Assembly (NCBI RefSeq): GCF_003966565.1
Contig: NZ_AP018718.1
Coordinates: forward strand, 372,001-436,000
Origin: Sulfuricystis multivorans
GTDB lineage: Bacteria > Pseudomonadota > Gammaproteobacteria > Burkholderiales > Rhodocyclaceae
Direction: 5' to 3'
Length of the DNA: 64,000 bases
Position 1 is the first letter of the stretch; every line of letters begins with the position of its first letter. A model generated the notes under the pieces. It saw only the letters and a program-made list of their open reading frames with translations, ran no database searches and was not told where the DNA came from. Positions 42,814 to 52,972 of this stretch are shown piece by piece. The translations under genes were made by a program, and so were the position numbers.

Positions 42814-44901
42814 ATGACTTCCCGCCAGATTCTCGTCACCTCCGCGCTGCCCTACGCCAACGGCGCCATCCACCTTGGCCATCTCGTCGAATACATCCAG
42901 ACCGACATCTGGGTGCGCTTCCAGAAGATGCGCGGCCATGAATGCTGGTATGTGTGCGCCGACGACACGCATGGCACGCCGATCATGCTGCGCGCCGAAA
43001 AGGAGGGCATCAGCCCAGAAGCGCTCATTGCTCGCGTGCATGGCGAGCATCTGCGCGACTTCGCCGGCTTTCACATCGCTTTCGACAACTATTACTCGAC
43101 CCATTCCGACGAGACGCGCTTCTACGCGGAGGATATCTACAACAAGCTCAAGGCGGCCGGGCTGATCGAGGTGCGCGCGATCGAGCAGTTCTTCGATCCG
43201 GTGAAAAGGATGTTCCTGCCCGATCGTTTCATCAAGGGTCGATGCCCGCGATGCGGGGCGAAAGACCAGTATGGCGACTCCTGCGAGGCTTGTGGCGCGG
43301 CCTATGCGCCGACCGATCTGATCGATCCCTATTCCGCGGTTTCCGGCGCCAAGCCGGAACTGAAAAAATCCGCTCACTATTTCTTCAAGCTCTCCGATCC
43401 GCGCTGCCAGGAGTTCTTGCGGGCATGGACGCGCCGTGGCAGCCTGCAGACCGAGGCCGCCAACAAGCTGGCCGAGTGGCTGGGCGACGAGGGGGAAAAC
43501 AAGCTCACCGACTGGGACATCTCGCGTGATGCGCCCTATTTCGGCTTCGAGATTCCGGATGCGCCGGGCAAATATTTCTATGTCTGGCTCGATGCGCCGA
43601 TCGGCTACATGGGCTCGTTCAAAAACCTCTGCACGAAAAAGGGGCTCGACTTCGATGCCTACTGGAAGCCCGATTCGAAAGCCGAGCTCTATCACTTCAT
43701 CGGCAAGGACATTCTCTACTTTCATGCGCTGTTCTGGCCTGCCGAGCTTGAGTTCGCCGGTTACCGGACGCCGACCAATGTCTTCGCGCACGGTTTTCTG
43801 ACCGTCGATGGCGCGAAGATGAGCAAGAGCCGCGGCACCTTCATCACCGCCGCGAGCTATCTCGAACAAGGGCTGAACCCGGAATGGCTGCGCTATTACT
43901 TTGCCGCGAAACTGAACGGCTCGATGGAAGACATCGACCTCAATCTGGAAGATTTCGTTTCCCGCGTCAATGCCGACTTGGTCGGCAAGTTCATCAACAT
44001 CGCCAGCCGCGCCGCTGGCTTCATCACCAAGCAGTTCGCGGGCAAGCTGCTCGATACGCCCTTCCAGGAGCGCTTCATGGCCAGCCTGCCCGAGCTGATG
44101 CTCGCGGCCGAGGAGATCGCAAGCCTATACGAGCAGCGCGATTTTGCCCGCGCCATACGGCGCATCATGGCGCTTGCCGATCAGGTCAATCAGTATGTCG
44201 ATCATCACCAGCCGTGGAAGCTCGCCAAGCAGGGCGGCCGGGAGCGCGAGCTGCATGTGGTGTGCACGATGCTGATCAACGCTTTCCGGCTGCTGACGCT
44301 GTATCTGAAACCCGTGCTGCCGAAGCTTGCGAAACAGGCCGAGGAATTCCTCAACATCGCGCCGCTTTCCTGGCGCGATGCGGCGCATCTGCTGCCGCCG
44401 GCGCATCAGATCAATCCCTATGAGCATCTGATGACGCGCATCGAGATGAAGCGGATCGAGGCCCTCCTGGCGGCCAACCGGGAGACGCTCGCGCCGGCGC
44501 CCGATGCGCATTCTCCGCAACGCCATGCCCAGCATCAGGTCGGCGAGAAAACGTCTGCCGCCGCGCAAATCTCGATCGATGACTTCGCCAAGGTCGATTT
44601 GCGCATCGCACGCATCGCCGAAGCGGCCCAGGTCGAAGGCGCCGAAAAGCTGCTTCGCCTCACGCTCGATTTGGGGCCGCTGGGCACGCGGCAGGTCTTT
44701 GCCGGCATCAAGTCGGCCTACGATCCGGCCAGCTTGGTCGGGCGGCTGACCGTGATGGTCGCCAATCTTGCGCCGCGCAAGATGAAGTTCGGCATCTCCG
44801 AGGGCATGGTGCTCGCCGCCTCCGATCCGAGCGGCGAACATCCCGGTCTGTTCCTACTCTCGCCCGATGCCGGCGCCTTCCCCGGCATGCAGGTGAAATG
44901 A
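42814..44901 (+). CDS. metG: Methionyl-tRNA synthetase
   Basis: 695 residues from the ATG at 42814; a GTG five codons earlier is possible. Class I signatures: [19 protein letters not shown] (HIGH-type) and [11 protein letters not shown] (KMSKS). Zinc-binding cysteines CPRCG and CEACG are present. The C-terminal 110 residues form an EMAP/Arc1p-type tRNA-binding domain ([16 protein letters not shown]), separated by a Pro/Ala/His linker. It charges elongator and initiator tRNA-Met. TTAGAAT at 42777-42783 may be its -10 box. Confidence 0.97.
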   Translation: MTSRQILVTSALPYANGAIHLGHLVEYIQTDIWVRFQKMRGHECWYVCADDTHGTPIMLRAEKEGISPEALIARVHGEHLRDFAGFHIAFDNYYSTHSDETRFYAEDIYNKLKAAGLIEVRAIEQFFDPVKRMFLPDRFIKGRCPRCGAKDQYGDSCEACGAAYAPTDLIDPYSAVSGAKPELKKSAHYFFKLSDPRCQEFLRAWTRRGSLQTEAANKLAEWLGDEGENKLTDWDISRDAPYFGFEIPDAPGKYFYVWLDAPIGYMGSFKNLCTKKGLDFDAYWKPDSKAELYHFIGKDILYFHALFWPAELEFAGYRTPTNVFAHGFLTVDGAKMSKSRGTFITAASYLEQGLNPEWLRYYFAAKLNGSMEDIDLNLEDFVSRVNADLVGKFINIASRAAGFITKQFAGKLLDTPFQERFMASLPELMLAAEEIASLYEQRDFARAIRRIMALADQVNQYVDHHQPWKLAKQGGRERELHVVCTMLINAFRLLTLYLKPVLPKLAKQAEEFLNIAPLSWRDAAHLLPPAHQINPYEHLMTRIEMKRIEALLAANRETLAPAPDAHSPQRHAQHQVGEKTSAAAQISIDDFAKVDLRIARIAEAAQVEGAEKLLRLTLDLGPLGTRQVFAGIKSAYDPASLVGRLTVMVANLAPRKMKFGISEGMVLAASDPSGEHPGLFLLSPDAGAFPGMQVK

Positions 44902-45176
44902 GCCGCGAAGTCCGGCATCTGATCATCAGTGGTCGCGTGCAGGGCGTCTGGTTCCGCGAGGGCATGACGCAGGAAGCGCGGCGGTTGGGCGTGACCGGCT
45001 GGGTGAGGAATCGTAGTGATGGCAGTGTCGAGGCGATGGTGGCCGGCAGCGCCGAGCAGGTCGCCGCGATCATCCGGTGGGCGCGGCGCGGTCCGCCCAA
45101 TGCGGTGGTCGAGCACGTCGCGGTCGAGCTGGGCGAAGGCGAGTTTGATGGCTTCGAGCGGCGCGCCTCGCTGTAA
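44898..45176 (+). CDS. acyP: Acylphosphatase
   Basis: 92 residues with both family signatures, [18 protein letters not shown] (active-site Arg) and [15 protein letters not shown] (catalytic Asn). It hydrolyses acyl phosphates such as carbamoyl or 1,3-bisphosphoglyceryl phosphate. It overlaps metG by 4 bp and is therefore likely co-translated. The stop is followed directly by a REP-like repeat that fills the gap to the dnaE stop. Confidence 0.93.
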   Translation: MSREVRHLIISGRVQGVWFREGMTQEARRLGVTGWVRNRSDGSVEAMVAGSAEQVAAIIRWARRGPPNAVVEHVAVELGEGEFDGFERRASL

Positions 45177-45199
45177 GAAGCGGCGCTGGCGGGACGGCA
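45177..45199 (+). repeat. REP-like repeat copy between acyP and dnaE
   Basis: The 23-nt gap between two convergent stop codons is exactly this repeat: GAAGCGGCGCTGGCGGGACG followed by GCA. The following ACGGC-ATCA-GCCGT could form a small hairpin reaching into the dnaE end. Confidence 0.7.
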
Positions 45200-48100
45200 T
45201 CAGCCGTAGACGACGCGGACGTTTCCGGGCTGGAGCCAGTCGGCGAGTTCGGCGAGCAGCCGGTCATCCAGCCGCACGCGCCAGTCGTTGGGCAGCGCCA
45301 GCTCGGCTTCGGCCTCGCGGTTGCGGTAATGGATGCGCACCGGACAGACATTTTCGGCGGCGCGGTAGGGGGCGAGTAGGCTGCGCAGCCGGGCCGCGCT
45401 GTCGGCGTTCGCCTGGCCGTTGAGCGTAAGCCTTAAGAGGCGGGCGTAGCGTCCACGCGCCTCGGGAAGCGTCATCAGGGCGTCGGCATTGATGCGCAGC
45501 CCGCCGCTGAAATCGTCGCGACTCACTTTGCCTTCGACGATGAGCAGTTCGTCTTCGCGGATCATCGCCCGCGCGCGCTCCCACAGCTCGTTGAATATCG
45601 AGACTTCGACCTGCGCGCTGGCGTCGTCGAGCGTCACATAGGCCATCTTGCCGCGCCGCGTCATCTGCGTGCGCACGCCGACGACGATGCCGGCGATCCG
45701 CTGTGATTCGCGCTCGGGCTTGAGCTCGGCCAGTCGTCGTGACACGAAGGCAGCCACTTCATCGGCGCAGGCATTGAAGGGATGGCCGGAGAAGAAGAAA
45801 CCGAGCGCCTGTTTTTCATTCAGCAGCCGTTCGCGCTCGGACCAGCGGGGCACTTCGAGACAATGCGCCGCTGCCGGCAGCGTGGCTTCCATGATGTCGA
45901 ACAGGCCGCCCTGATGAGCGTTCTTTTCGGCTTGCTCGGCGGCGTCGATCGCCCGCCCGACCGAGGCGAGCAACTTGGCGCGATGCTCGTCGATGCCATC
46001 GAAGGCGCCAGCGCGAATCAAAGCCTCGATGACGCGGCGATTGACGATGCGCCGGTCGATGCGCCGACAGAAATCAAAGAGATCGGCAAACGGTCCCGCC
46101 TCGCGCGCCTTGAGAATCGCCGCCAGCGCCGCTTCCCCGGTGCCCTTGATCGCGCCCAGGCCATAGCGGATGGTGCGGGCGTCGACGGGTGTAAAGCGCA
46201 CGGTGCCGGTATTGATGTCCGGTGGCAGGAAGCTGATGCCGTTGTCGCGTGCGTCGTTGTAGAAGAACTGCACCTTGTCGGTGTCGGCCATTTCCGAGGA
46301 CAGCGTCGCCGCCATGAAGGCCGCCGGGTGATGGCATTTGAGCCAGGCCGTCTGGTAGGCGACCAGCGAATAGGCGGCGGCATGCGACTTGTTGAAGCCG
46401 TAGCCGGCGAATTTCTCCATCGTGTCGAAGATCTCGTTCGCCTTCGCTTCGTCGATGCCGTTTTGCGCGCAGCCGGCGACGAAGATCGCCCGCTGCTTGG
46501 CCATCTCCTCGGGTTTTTTCTTGCCCATCGCGCGGCGCAAGAGGTCCGCACCGCCGAGCGTGTAGTTGGCGGCCACCTGCGCGGTCTGCATCACCTGTTC
46601 CTGGTAGATCATGATGCCGTAGGTGGGCTTCAAGACCTTTTCCAGGCAGGGGTGAGGATAGACGACGCGCTCGCGGCCGTGTTTGCGGGCGATGAAGCTC
46701 GGGATGAAATCCATCGGCCCCGGCCGATAGAGCGCATTCAAAGCGATCAGGTCTTCGAGGCAGTCGGGGCGCGCTTGCAAAAGCGTTTCCTTCATGCCGC
46801 GCGATTCGAACTGGAATACCGCCGTGGTGTTGGCGGTCTTGAAGATCTTGTCGTACGTCTCTTTGTCGTCGAGCGGTAGCGCTTCGAGTTTCACCTCGAT
46901 GCCCTCGACCTCTTTCACGAAGCGCACCGCCTCATTGATGATCGTCAGCGTGCGCAAGCCCAGGAAGTCGAATTTGACCAGGCCCGCCTTTTCGACGTCG
47001 TCCTTGTCGAACTGGCTGACGGTGACGACGTGTTCGGCGCCGCCGTCGGCCGAATAGAGCGGACAGAAATCGGTCAGCTTGCCCGGCGCGATCAAGACGC
47101 CGCCGGCATGCATGCCGACGTTGCGGGTGAGTCCCTCCAGCTTCTCGGCGAGCGCCCACAGTTCGGCCAGCTCCTCTTCCTGGGAAAGCCGCTCGTTGAT
47201 CTGCGGCTCCTTTTCGCGCGCCTCCTTGAGCGTGATGCCCAGTTCATTGGGGATCAGCTTGGCGAACTGGTCGACGAAATTGAAGCCGAGGTCGAGCACG
47301 CGGCCGACATCGCGGATCACCGCCTTCGCGGCCATCGTGCCGAAGGTGGCGATCTGGCTGACCGCGTGCTGGCCGTATTTGCTCCGCACATAGTCGATCA
47401 CCCGGTCGCGCCCTTCCTGACAGAAATCGATGTCGAAGTCCGGCATCGAGACGCGCTCGGGGTTCAAAAAGCGCTCGAACAGCAAGTCATAGCGCAGCGG
47501 GTCGAGATCGGTGATCCCCAAGGCATAGGCGACCAGCGAGCCGGCGCCGGAGCCGCGTCCGGGGCCGACCGGCACGCCGTTGTTCTTGCCCCAGTTGATG
47601 AAGTCGGCGACGATCAGGAAGTAGCCGGGAAAGCCCATCTGGATGATGGTTTGGATCTCGAATTCGAGCCGTGTGCCGTAGTGCGAGCGCCGACTTTCGC
47701 GCTCAAGCGGGTCTGGATAGAGCCGTTCGAGACGGCGTTCCAAGCCGGCGCGCGCCATCTGGGCGAGATACTCCTCGACCGATTCGCCGTTGGGCGTCGG
47801 GAATTTCGGCAGGAAACTCTTGCCCAGCGGCACGGACAGATTGCAGCGCTGCGCGATCGCGACGCTGTTTTGCAGCGCTTCCGGCAGATCGGCGAACAGC
47901 TCGGCCATTTCCTCCTGCGTCTTGAAATACTGCGCCGGATGAAAAAGCCGTGGGCGGCGGCGGTCGGCCATCACATAGCCTTCGGCGATGCACACACGCG
48001 CCTCGTGGGCGCGGAAGTCGTCCGCGTCGAGGAACTGCACCGGATGGGTGGCGACCACCGGCAAACCCAGTTCCGCACCCAGGCGCAGCGTCGCGGCGAT

Positions 48101-48667
48101 CAGGGTTTCCTGCGCCGGGTTGTCGCGGCTGCCATCCGGACGCTGGATTTCGAGATAGAAGGCATCCGGAAACAGGTCGGCCCACTGCCGCGCACAAGCG
48201 GTCGCCTTGTCGAACTTGCCGGCGCCAAGCCACTGGCCGATTTCGCCGCTGGGGCCGCCGGAAAGCGCGATCAGCCCATCATTGTCGCCGGAAAAGCAGG
48301 CGCGTGGAATCTCGGCGCGGCCATGACGACGCGGTCGCAGATAGGCGGCAGTGATCCGCTCGCACAGGCGCAGATAGCCGGCACGGTTTTTCGCCAACAG
48401 CAGCAGCCGCGACGCTTGCGTCGCGTCAGCGCCTTCTTCGCCGGCGATCCAGACATCGCAACCGATGATCGGCTTGAGGCCCGCGGCGCGCGCCGCCGTA
48501 TAGAACTTGACCATGCCAAAGAGGTTGGCAAGATCAGTGAGCGCCAACGCCGGCATGCCATCCGCCACCGCGCGTTTGACTGCCTCGTCGAGGCGGATCA
48601 GGCCGTCGGTGATCGAGTATTCGCTGTGGAGCCGGAGATGGACGAAGCGGGGCAGGGGCGCGGACAT
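45200..48667 (-). CDS. dnaE: DNA polymerase III alpha subunit
   Basis: 1155 residues, normal for DnaE1. Domain order: PHP domain (FVHLRLHSEYSITDGLIRLDE), catalytic core with PGRGSGAGSLVAYALGITDLDP and SMPDFDIDFCQEGRDRVIDY (metal aspartates), VGMHAGGVLIAPG, YQEQVMQTAQVAANYTLGGA, helix-hairpin-helix region and a C-terminal OB fold (MAYVTLDDASAQVEVSIF). It is the replicative polymerase. No intein or frameshift was seen. It converges on acyP and follows the MBL gene by 10 bp. Confidence 0.97.
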   Translation of the reverse strand: MSAPLPRFVHLRLHSEYSITDGLIRLDEAVKRAVADGMPALALTDLANLFGMVKFYTAARAAGLKPIIGCDVWIAGEEGADATQASRLLLLAKNRAGYLRLCERITAAYLRPRRHGRAEIPRACFSGDNDGLIALSGGPSGEIGQWLGAGKFDKATACARQWADLFPDAFYLEIQRPDGSRDNPAQETLIAATLRLGAELGLPVVATHPVQFLDADDFRAHEARVCIAEGYVMADRRRPRLFHPAQYFKTQEEMAELFADLPEALQNSVAIAQRCNLSVPLGKSFLPKFPTPNGESVEEYLAQMARAGLERRLERLYPDPLERESRRSHYGTRLEFEIQTIIQMGFPGYFLIVADFINWGKNNGVPVGPGRGSGAGSLVAYALGITDLDPLRYDLLFERFLNPERVSMPDFDIDFCQEGRDRVIDYVRSKYGQHAVSQIATFGTMAAKAVIRDVGRVLDLGFNFVDQFAKLIPNELGITLKEAREKEPQINERLSQEEELAELWALAEKLEGLTRNVGMHAGGVLIAPGKLTDFCPLYSADGGAEHVVTVSQFDKDDVEKAGLVKFDFLGLRTLTIINEAVRFVKEVEGIEVKLEALPLDDKETYDKIFKTANTTAVFQFESRGMKETLLQARPDCLEDLIALNALYRPGPMDFIPSFIARKHGRERVVYPHPCLEKVLKPTYGIMIYQEQVMQTAQVAANYTLGGADLLRRAMGKKKPEEMAKQRAIFVAGCAQNGIDEAKANEIFDTMEKFAGYGFNKSHAAAYSLVAYQTAWLKCHHPAAFMAATLSSEMADTDKVQFFYNDARDNGISFLPPDINTGTVRFTPVDARTIRYGLGAIKGTGEAALAAILKAREAGPFADLFDFCRRIDRRIVNRRVIEALIRAGAFDGIDEHRAKLLASVGRAIDAAEQAEKNAHQGGLFDIMEATLPAAAHCLEVPRWSERERLLNEKQALGFFFSGHPFNACADEVAAFVSRRLAELKPERESQRIAGIVVGVRTQMTRRGKMAYVTLDDASAQVEVSIFNELWERARAMIREDELLIVEGKVSRDDFSGGLRINADALMTLPEARGRYARLLRLTLNGQANADSAARLRSLLAPYRAAENVCPVRIHYRNREAEAELALPNDWRVRLDDRLLAELADWLQPGNVRVVYG

Positions 48668-48677
48668 CGCGCCGATT

Positions 48678-49625
48678 TTACCCCCGGGCCCAGATCAGCA
48701 ATCCCTGCGCATCGAGATCGATATCCATCGCCCAGAGCTTGCGGATCTCGGCTTCAGGAAGCTGCGTGCCGTGGGCGCGTGCTTCGCTGACGAGGTAATC
48801 GGCGAGCTTGGCCATCAGCCGCGCATGGGCGTCGTCTTCGCCCTCGCGCAGTGTTTCTTTCGTCAGTCGCACGCAGTCGTCGATGCGGCGCAAGAGGTCT
48901 TGCGCCAGCGGGCGCGGCGGCGCGATGCGGGAGAAGTGGGTCAGATACACCGCCTCGGGGGAAAGCGCGATCATCCGCTCGACCGAATCGCGCCAATCGA
49001 CCGGATCGAACTGCGACGGTGTGGGACAGGGAAAGACGAAGGGCCGGCCATTGGGCGCGTCCATCTCGCGGTAGGCGATGCCGAAGGTGTCGCCGGTGAA
49101 GATGCCATTGGCGGTGCGGTCGTGGATGAAGACATGGTGTTTCGCGTGGCCGGGGGAGTCAAAGAACGCGAACTCACGCCGGCCCAAGCCGAGCACCATG
49201 CCGTCGGCGGTCTCGATGACGCGTTCGGCCGGCACGGGGATCAGCGTGCCGTAAAGGCGCTGCGCGGTCTCTTTGCCATAGACCTCTTCGGTGGCGGCCA
49301 TCAGCTTGGTCGGATCGACCATGTGGCGCGCTCCGCGGGGATGGACGACGAATTTCGCGTTCGGAAAGGCTTGCATGTAGGCGCCCGAGCCACCGGCATG
49401 ATCGAGATGGATGTGGGTGACGATCACGTAGTCGACCGCCTCGGCTGTCAGGCCGAGTGCCGCGAGCGCCCGTTGCGCGCGCGGCAGGGAAGCATTGGAG
49501 CCGTTGTCGATGAAGGCGGCGCGACCATCATCGACGACGAGATGCACGGCGGCGAGCTGGTGGCGCACATAGCCTGCATCGAAGGCGTAGATGCCGTTGT
49601 GGTAGTCGAGGAGCTGGAATTCCAT
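48678..49625 (-). CDS. MBL-fold metallohydrolase
   Basis: 315 residues. Zinc motif THIHLDHAGGSGAYMQ near residue 77, DSPGHAKHHVFIHD and FTGDTFGIAYRE supply the metal ligands; an extra C-terminal helical region (from about 230) closes the fold. This glyoxalase-II-like type often acts on thioesters or other small molecules; the substrate is unknown. It lies 76 bp downstream of soxB in the same direction and 10 bp before dnaE, so it could be part of the sox transcript. It is not clearly a SoxH protein. Confidence 0.85.
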   Translation of the reverse strand: MEFQLLDYHNGIYAFDAGYVRHQLAAVHLVVDDGRAAFIDNGSNASLPRAQRALAALGLTAEAVDYVIVTHIHLDHAGGSGAYMQAFPNAKFVVHPRGARHMVDPTKLMAATEEVYGKETAQRLYGTLIPVPAERVIETADGMVLGLGRREFAFFDSPGHAKHHVFIHDRTANGIFTGDTFGIAYREMDAPNGRPFVFPCPTPSQFDPVDWRDSVERMIALSPEAVYLTHFSRIAPPRPLAQDLLRRIDDCVRLTKETLREGEDDAHARLMAKLADYLVSEARAHGTQLPEAEIRKLWAMDIDLDAQGLLIWARG

Positions 49626-49633
49626 GAGGTGCA

Positions 49634-49683
49634 GAAAATCGGCGCTGGGGGAACCGCATCTTACCGCGCACTGGCGCCGATTT
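49634..49683. repeat. REP-like hairpin between soxB and the MBL gene
   Basis: AAATCGGCGC (49636-49645) pairs with GCGCCGATTT (49674-49683) as an inverted repeat with a 28-nt loop. The left part also matches the REP-like core with about four changes. It could act as a REPIN-like unit or attenuate soxB read-through. Confidence 0.5.
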
Positions 49684-49701
49684 GCATTGTCAGCGCGAGG
49701 C

Positions 49702-51417
49702 TTACGCCAGCCCAGGATTGCCCGCCACTCCGATCAGCCGCGGCGAATTGAGCTTGCGCGGGGTGACGGTCTTCTTCTCGCGCAGCCAGCGGGCGACGAC
49801 TTCCCAGATCGGCTCGCCCGAGGCGCCCTCGCCGACCGGTGCCCAGCCGGCGACCTTGTATTTCTTGTTCGGATCGAGCGGCTGACCCTTTACGCGCATG
49901 TCCTGGATACGATTGCCCATCTTCTCGTTCGGCGCGCAGGCGTAAGCGAGCCCGCCGACGCGCACCATGTCGCCACCCTGCTGCTTGTAGGGATCGGGGT
50001 TGAACAGGTTGTCGCAGACGTCTTCGAGGATGTCCTTGATCTGCACGCCGGTCATCTCGGTCAATGTCGAGTAGGGATAGGTGATCGCCGTCTGGTCCAT
50101 CAGGTGCTCGAAGGTGATCGCCTCTCCCGGCAGGATCGTCGTGCCCCAGCGAAAGCCCGGCGAGAAGGCGATGTCGGCGCCTTTGCCCTCCATCATCGCA
50201 TCGAGGATCAGCTGGTCCCACGAGCCGTTGAAGTTGCCGCGCCGATAGAGCAACCCTTCCGAGACGGCGAGCTTTTCCTGCAACTTATCGAGATGCGGCG
50301 CGCGAATCTTTTCGATCAGCGCGGCCATCTCGGCATCCGCGGGCAACAGGTTCGAAAACACCGGCAATAGCTTGTAACGGAAATCGACGACTTTGCCGGC
50401 TTTGACATCGAAATCGAGCACGCCGAGGAACTTGCCGTTCGAGCCGGCATTGGTGACCAGTGTCACACCTTGGGCATTCTTCACCTTGACCGGCTGCGGC
50501 ACGCCGTCGTGGGTGTGGCCGCCGAAGATCGCATCGATGCCGGTAACGCGCGAAGCAAGCTTCAGATCGACGTCCATGCCGTTGTGCGAGAGCACCACGA
50601 CCACTTGCGCGCCGGCTGCGCGTGCCTCATCGACGACCTTCTGCATCTCTTCGTCCTGGATGCCGAAAGTCCATTCCGGCACCAGGTAGCGCGGGTTGGC
50701 GATCGGCGTGTAGGGAAACGACTGGCCGATCACCGCGACTTTGACACCGTTCATTTCGCGCAGGCTGTAAGGCTTGAAGACCGGATCACCAAAGTCGGCG
50801 GTCTTGACGTTCTGGGCGACGAAATCGATCTTGCCGGCAAAATCCTTCTCGACGACCTCCTTGACGCGCTTGTCGCCATAGGTGTATTCCCAGTGGCCGG
50901 TCATCACGTCGACGGCGAGCAGCTTGCAGGCATCGACCATGTCCTGGCCCTTGCTCCACAAGGCCGTAGCCGAGCCCTGCCAGGTGTCGCCGCCGTCGAG
51001 CAGCAGCGCGCCGGGGCGGCTCGCCCTCAGCTGCTTGACGAGGGTGGCCAGATGCGCAAAGCCGCCGACCTTGCCGTAGGTTTTCGCCGCTTGCACGAAA
51101 TCGAGATAGGTGAAGGCGTGCGCCTCGCGGCTGCCGGCTTTGATGCCATAGGCTTTCAAGAGCTTCTCGCCGACCAGATGCGGCGTCTTGCCCTGCATGC
51201 TGCCCACGCCGAGATTGACGTCCGGCTCACGGAACCAGATCGGCAGCAGTTGCGCGTGGCAGTCGGTGAAATGCAGGAAATGCACGTTGCCGAAACGCGG
51301 CAGATCGTAGAACCTCTCACCGCCCTGTGCGGCAAGCAGTGAGCGGGAGTCCAGCACGAAGCCGGCAGCGGATGCGGCCGCAAGAACCTGCATGAACTCG
51401 CGTCGGTTCATGGACAT
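49702..51417 (-). CDS. soxB: Sulfur-oxidation protein SoxB (sulfate thiohydrolase)
   Basis: 571 residues with an N-terminal twin-arginine-type signal (MNRREFMQVLAAASAAG). The 5'-nucleotidase-like dimanganese site is HFLHFTDCHAQLLP, LLDGGDTWQGSATALWSKGQ, TGHWEYTYG, LSHNGMDVD and IFGGHTHDGVP, all intact. SoxB releases sulfate from the SoxY-bound S-sulfonate in the periplasm. It closes the soxYZAXB series, 47 bp after soxX. No soxCD follows, so oxidation of the SoxY sulfane sulfur must use another route. Confidence 0.97.
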   Translation of the reverse strand: MSMNRREFMQVLAAASAAGFVLDSRSLLAAQGGERFYDLPRFGNVHFLHFTDCHAQLLPIWFREPDVNLGVGSMQGKTPHLVGEKLLKAYGIKAGSREAHAFTYLDFVQAAKTYGKVGGFAHLATLVKQLRASRPGALLLDGGDTWQGSATALWSKGQDMVDACKLLAVDVMTGHWEYTYGDKRVKEVVEKDFAGKIDFVAQNVKTADFGDPVFKPYSLREMNGVKVAVIGQSFPYTPIANPRYLVPEWTFGIQDEEMQKVVDEARAAGAQVVVVLSHNGMDVDLKLASRVTGIDAIFGGHTHDGVPQPVKVKNAQGVTLVTNAGSNGKFLGVLDFDVKAGKVVDFRYKLLPVFSNLLPADAEMAALIEKIRAPHLDKLQEKLAVSEGLLYRRGNFNGSWDQLILDAMMEGKGADIAFSPGFRWGTTILPGEAITFEHLMDQTAITYPYSTLTEMTGVQIKDILEDVCDNLFNPDPYKQQGGDMVRVGGLAYACAPNEKMGNRIQDMRVKGQPLDPNKKYKVAGWAPVGEGASGEPIWEVVARWLREKKTVTPRKLNSPRLIGVAGNPGLA

Positions 51418-51464
51418 GAATCTCTCCTCGGGAAAAGAACGCCCGGCCTCGCCGGACGTCGCCT

Positions 51465-52082
51465 TTATTTATTGACCGGCGACTCCGGATCGAGCAGCAG
51501 CGCGACCAGATCCTTGATCTGCTCGGGCGCCAGGGCACCGACGCGACCGAAGCGCGGCATCTCCGAGCACAGGTTGTAGGCCTTCGCGTTATAGATCTTC
51601 GAATAGACGTATTTCTGCGTCTCCGGGGTGTTGCCGCGCAGCTTGCCGAAATTGAGCAGGCTCGGCCCGATCGTGCCGAAGGCGACCTCCTTCGGACTGA
51701 TCTGGTGACAGTTGTAGCAGTTGCCGCCGACCGGCAGGCCCGGCTTGTCTCTCCAGGTAAAGCCGCGGCCGCTTTGCGCCAGTTTCTCGCCTTTCTTCCA
51801 GTCACCCATCAGCTTGCCGTCGGCCGGCCATTCGACCGTGGCCAACTGATCCGCCTCGAGCGCCTTGGCGATCGCTTCGGGCGGATGGTTGCCGGTGCGG
51901 TTGCAGATCGCCTGCACGCCGTCTTCGGCCAGCCGGTCGAGGCTGGCCTGACCGCGGGGCTTGAAATCTTTCTTGATCATCGCGATCGCCTTGGCGCGAT
52001 AGTCGGCATCGGCCCGGGCGGGCAGGCTCGCGGTCAGGAAAGGCAGGGCCGCGCAAGCGGCCAGGATGATGTTGCGGTTCAT
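51465..52082 (-). CDS. soxX: Sulfur-oxidation c-type cytochrome SoxX
   Basis: 205 residues with a Sec signal (ILAACAALPFLTASLPARA). One heme site CYNCH lies at 122-126 and the distal methionine is likely in LCSEMPRFG near 175. It is longer than the Paracoccus form, with an N-terminal extension like the Starkeya type. With SoxA it joins thiosulfate to the SoxY cysteine, passing electrons on. It lies 21 bp downstream of soxA. Confidence 0.95.
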   Translation of the reverse strand: MNRNIILAACAALPFLTASLPARADADYRAKAIAMIKKDFKPRGQASLDRLAEDGVQAICNRTGNHPPEAIAKALEADQLATVEWPADGKLMGDWKKGEKLAQSGRGFTWRDKPGLPVGGNCYNCHQISPKEVAFGTIGPSLLNFGKLRGNTPETQKYVYSKIYNAKAYNLCSEMPRFGRVGALAPEQIKDLVALLLDPESPVNK

Positions 52083-52103
52083 GTCATGTTCTCCCCGAAG
52101 TGA

Positions 52104-52937
52104 TCAGCGCTTGATGCCCGGCCCCTTATAGACCACGCCGTTGGCGTTGGCGGTCATGTAGGTCAGCAAGGCGGTGATGGTATCCGAAGCGTATTTCGGC
52201 TCGGGAAAACGCTGCTGACGGAAGCAGTCGTTCATGCGCCACTGCAGGGTCAGTGCCACGCCGCCGGTCATGCGCCAGGCCGGCCAGCCCATCACCGCCT
52301 TGGTCGCGCCCTCTTTGCTGTTGATGTTCGGCAGATCCTGCATGCGGATGCGTTTGCCATCGACGCCGTGGCAGGTGCTGCAGGCGAAGTCATAGGGGCC
52401 GGCGCGGTAATGCGCGACCTCCTTGCCGATTTCATAGACCTCGCGCACTTTCGGGTCTTTCAGGTTCACCGCGAAAGGCTTGCCGCGCGAATGGCCGGCG
52501 ACATACATCACCAGGTTGGTGATGTCCGGCGCGCTGCTGTCATTGGGACTCTGGAAGGGCTTCTTGGCGATGTCCGCGAACTTGAAGCCCTGCTTTTCGA
52601 CCATGCACCAGACGATGCGCCGCTCGGCATCCATTACCGCGTCGGCATCCTTGAAATAGCGCGGCATCTGCACATAGGCGCCTTCCAGCTTGCCGATGCC
52701 CAGACCCAAGTCACAGCTTTCGGCAAGTGAGACGTTCTTGGGCCCGCGTTTCGCTTTCCACAGCTCTTCGCCTTTCAGCTCGTTGAGCTCGGCCGGGTTA
52801 CTGTCTTCCATTTCGGCGCGGAACTTCTCGAATTCCTTGGCTGCTTTCGCGTGATCGATGTTGTCCGCCGTCTGCGCGCAAAGGCTGCCTGCGACGGCGA
52901 AGGCGCAAAGGGCGCCGAGGGTGTGGCGGATTTTCAT
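52104..52937 (-). CDS. soxA: Sulfur-oxidation cytochrome SoxA, mono-heme type
   Basis: 277 residues from the ATG at 52937, preceded by the strong ribosome site AGGAGG; longer frames upstream are antisense artefacts of soxZ. A Sec signal ends near AQTA. Only one heme motif, CSTCH at 186-190, is present; in the N-terminal half Cys75 and Cys111 replace the second heme, likely as a disulfide. Cys238 in MNDCFRQQRFPEP is the expected catalytic, persulfide-modified heme ligand. It catalyses thiosulfate-SoxY conjugation with SoxX. Confidence 0.95.
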   Translation of the reverse strand: MKIRHTLGALCAFAVAGSLCAQTADNIDHAKAAKEFEKFRAEMEDSNPAELNELKGEELWKAKRGPKNVSLAESCDLGLGIGKLEGAYVQMPRYFKDADAVMDAERRIVWCMVEKQGFKFADIAKKPFQSPNDSSAPDITNLVMYVAGHSRGKPFAVNLKDPKVREVYEIGKEVAHYRAGPYDFACSTCHGVDGKRIRMQDLPNINSKEGATKAVMGWPAWRMTGGVALTLQWRMNDCFRQQRFPEPKYASDTITALLTYMTANANGVVYKGPGIKR

Positions 52938-52972
52938 GTTTTCCTCCTCTTTGGGGTGCGAAACTTTCGAGT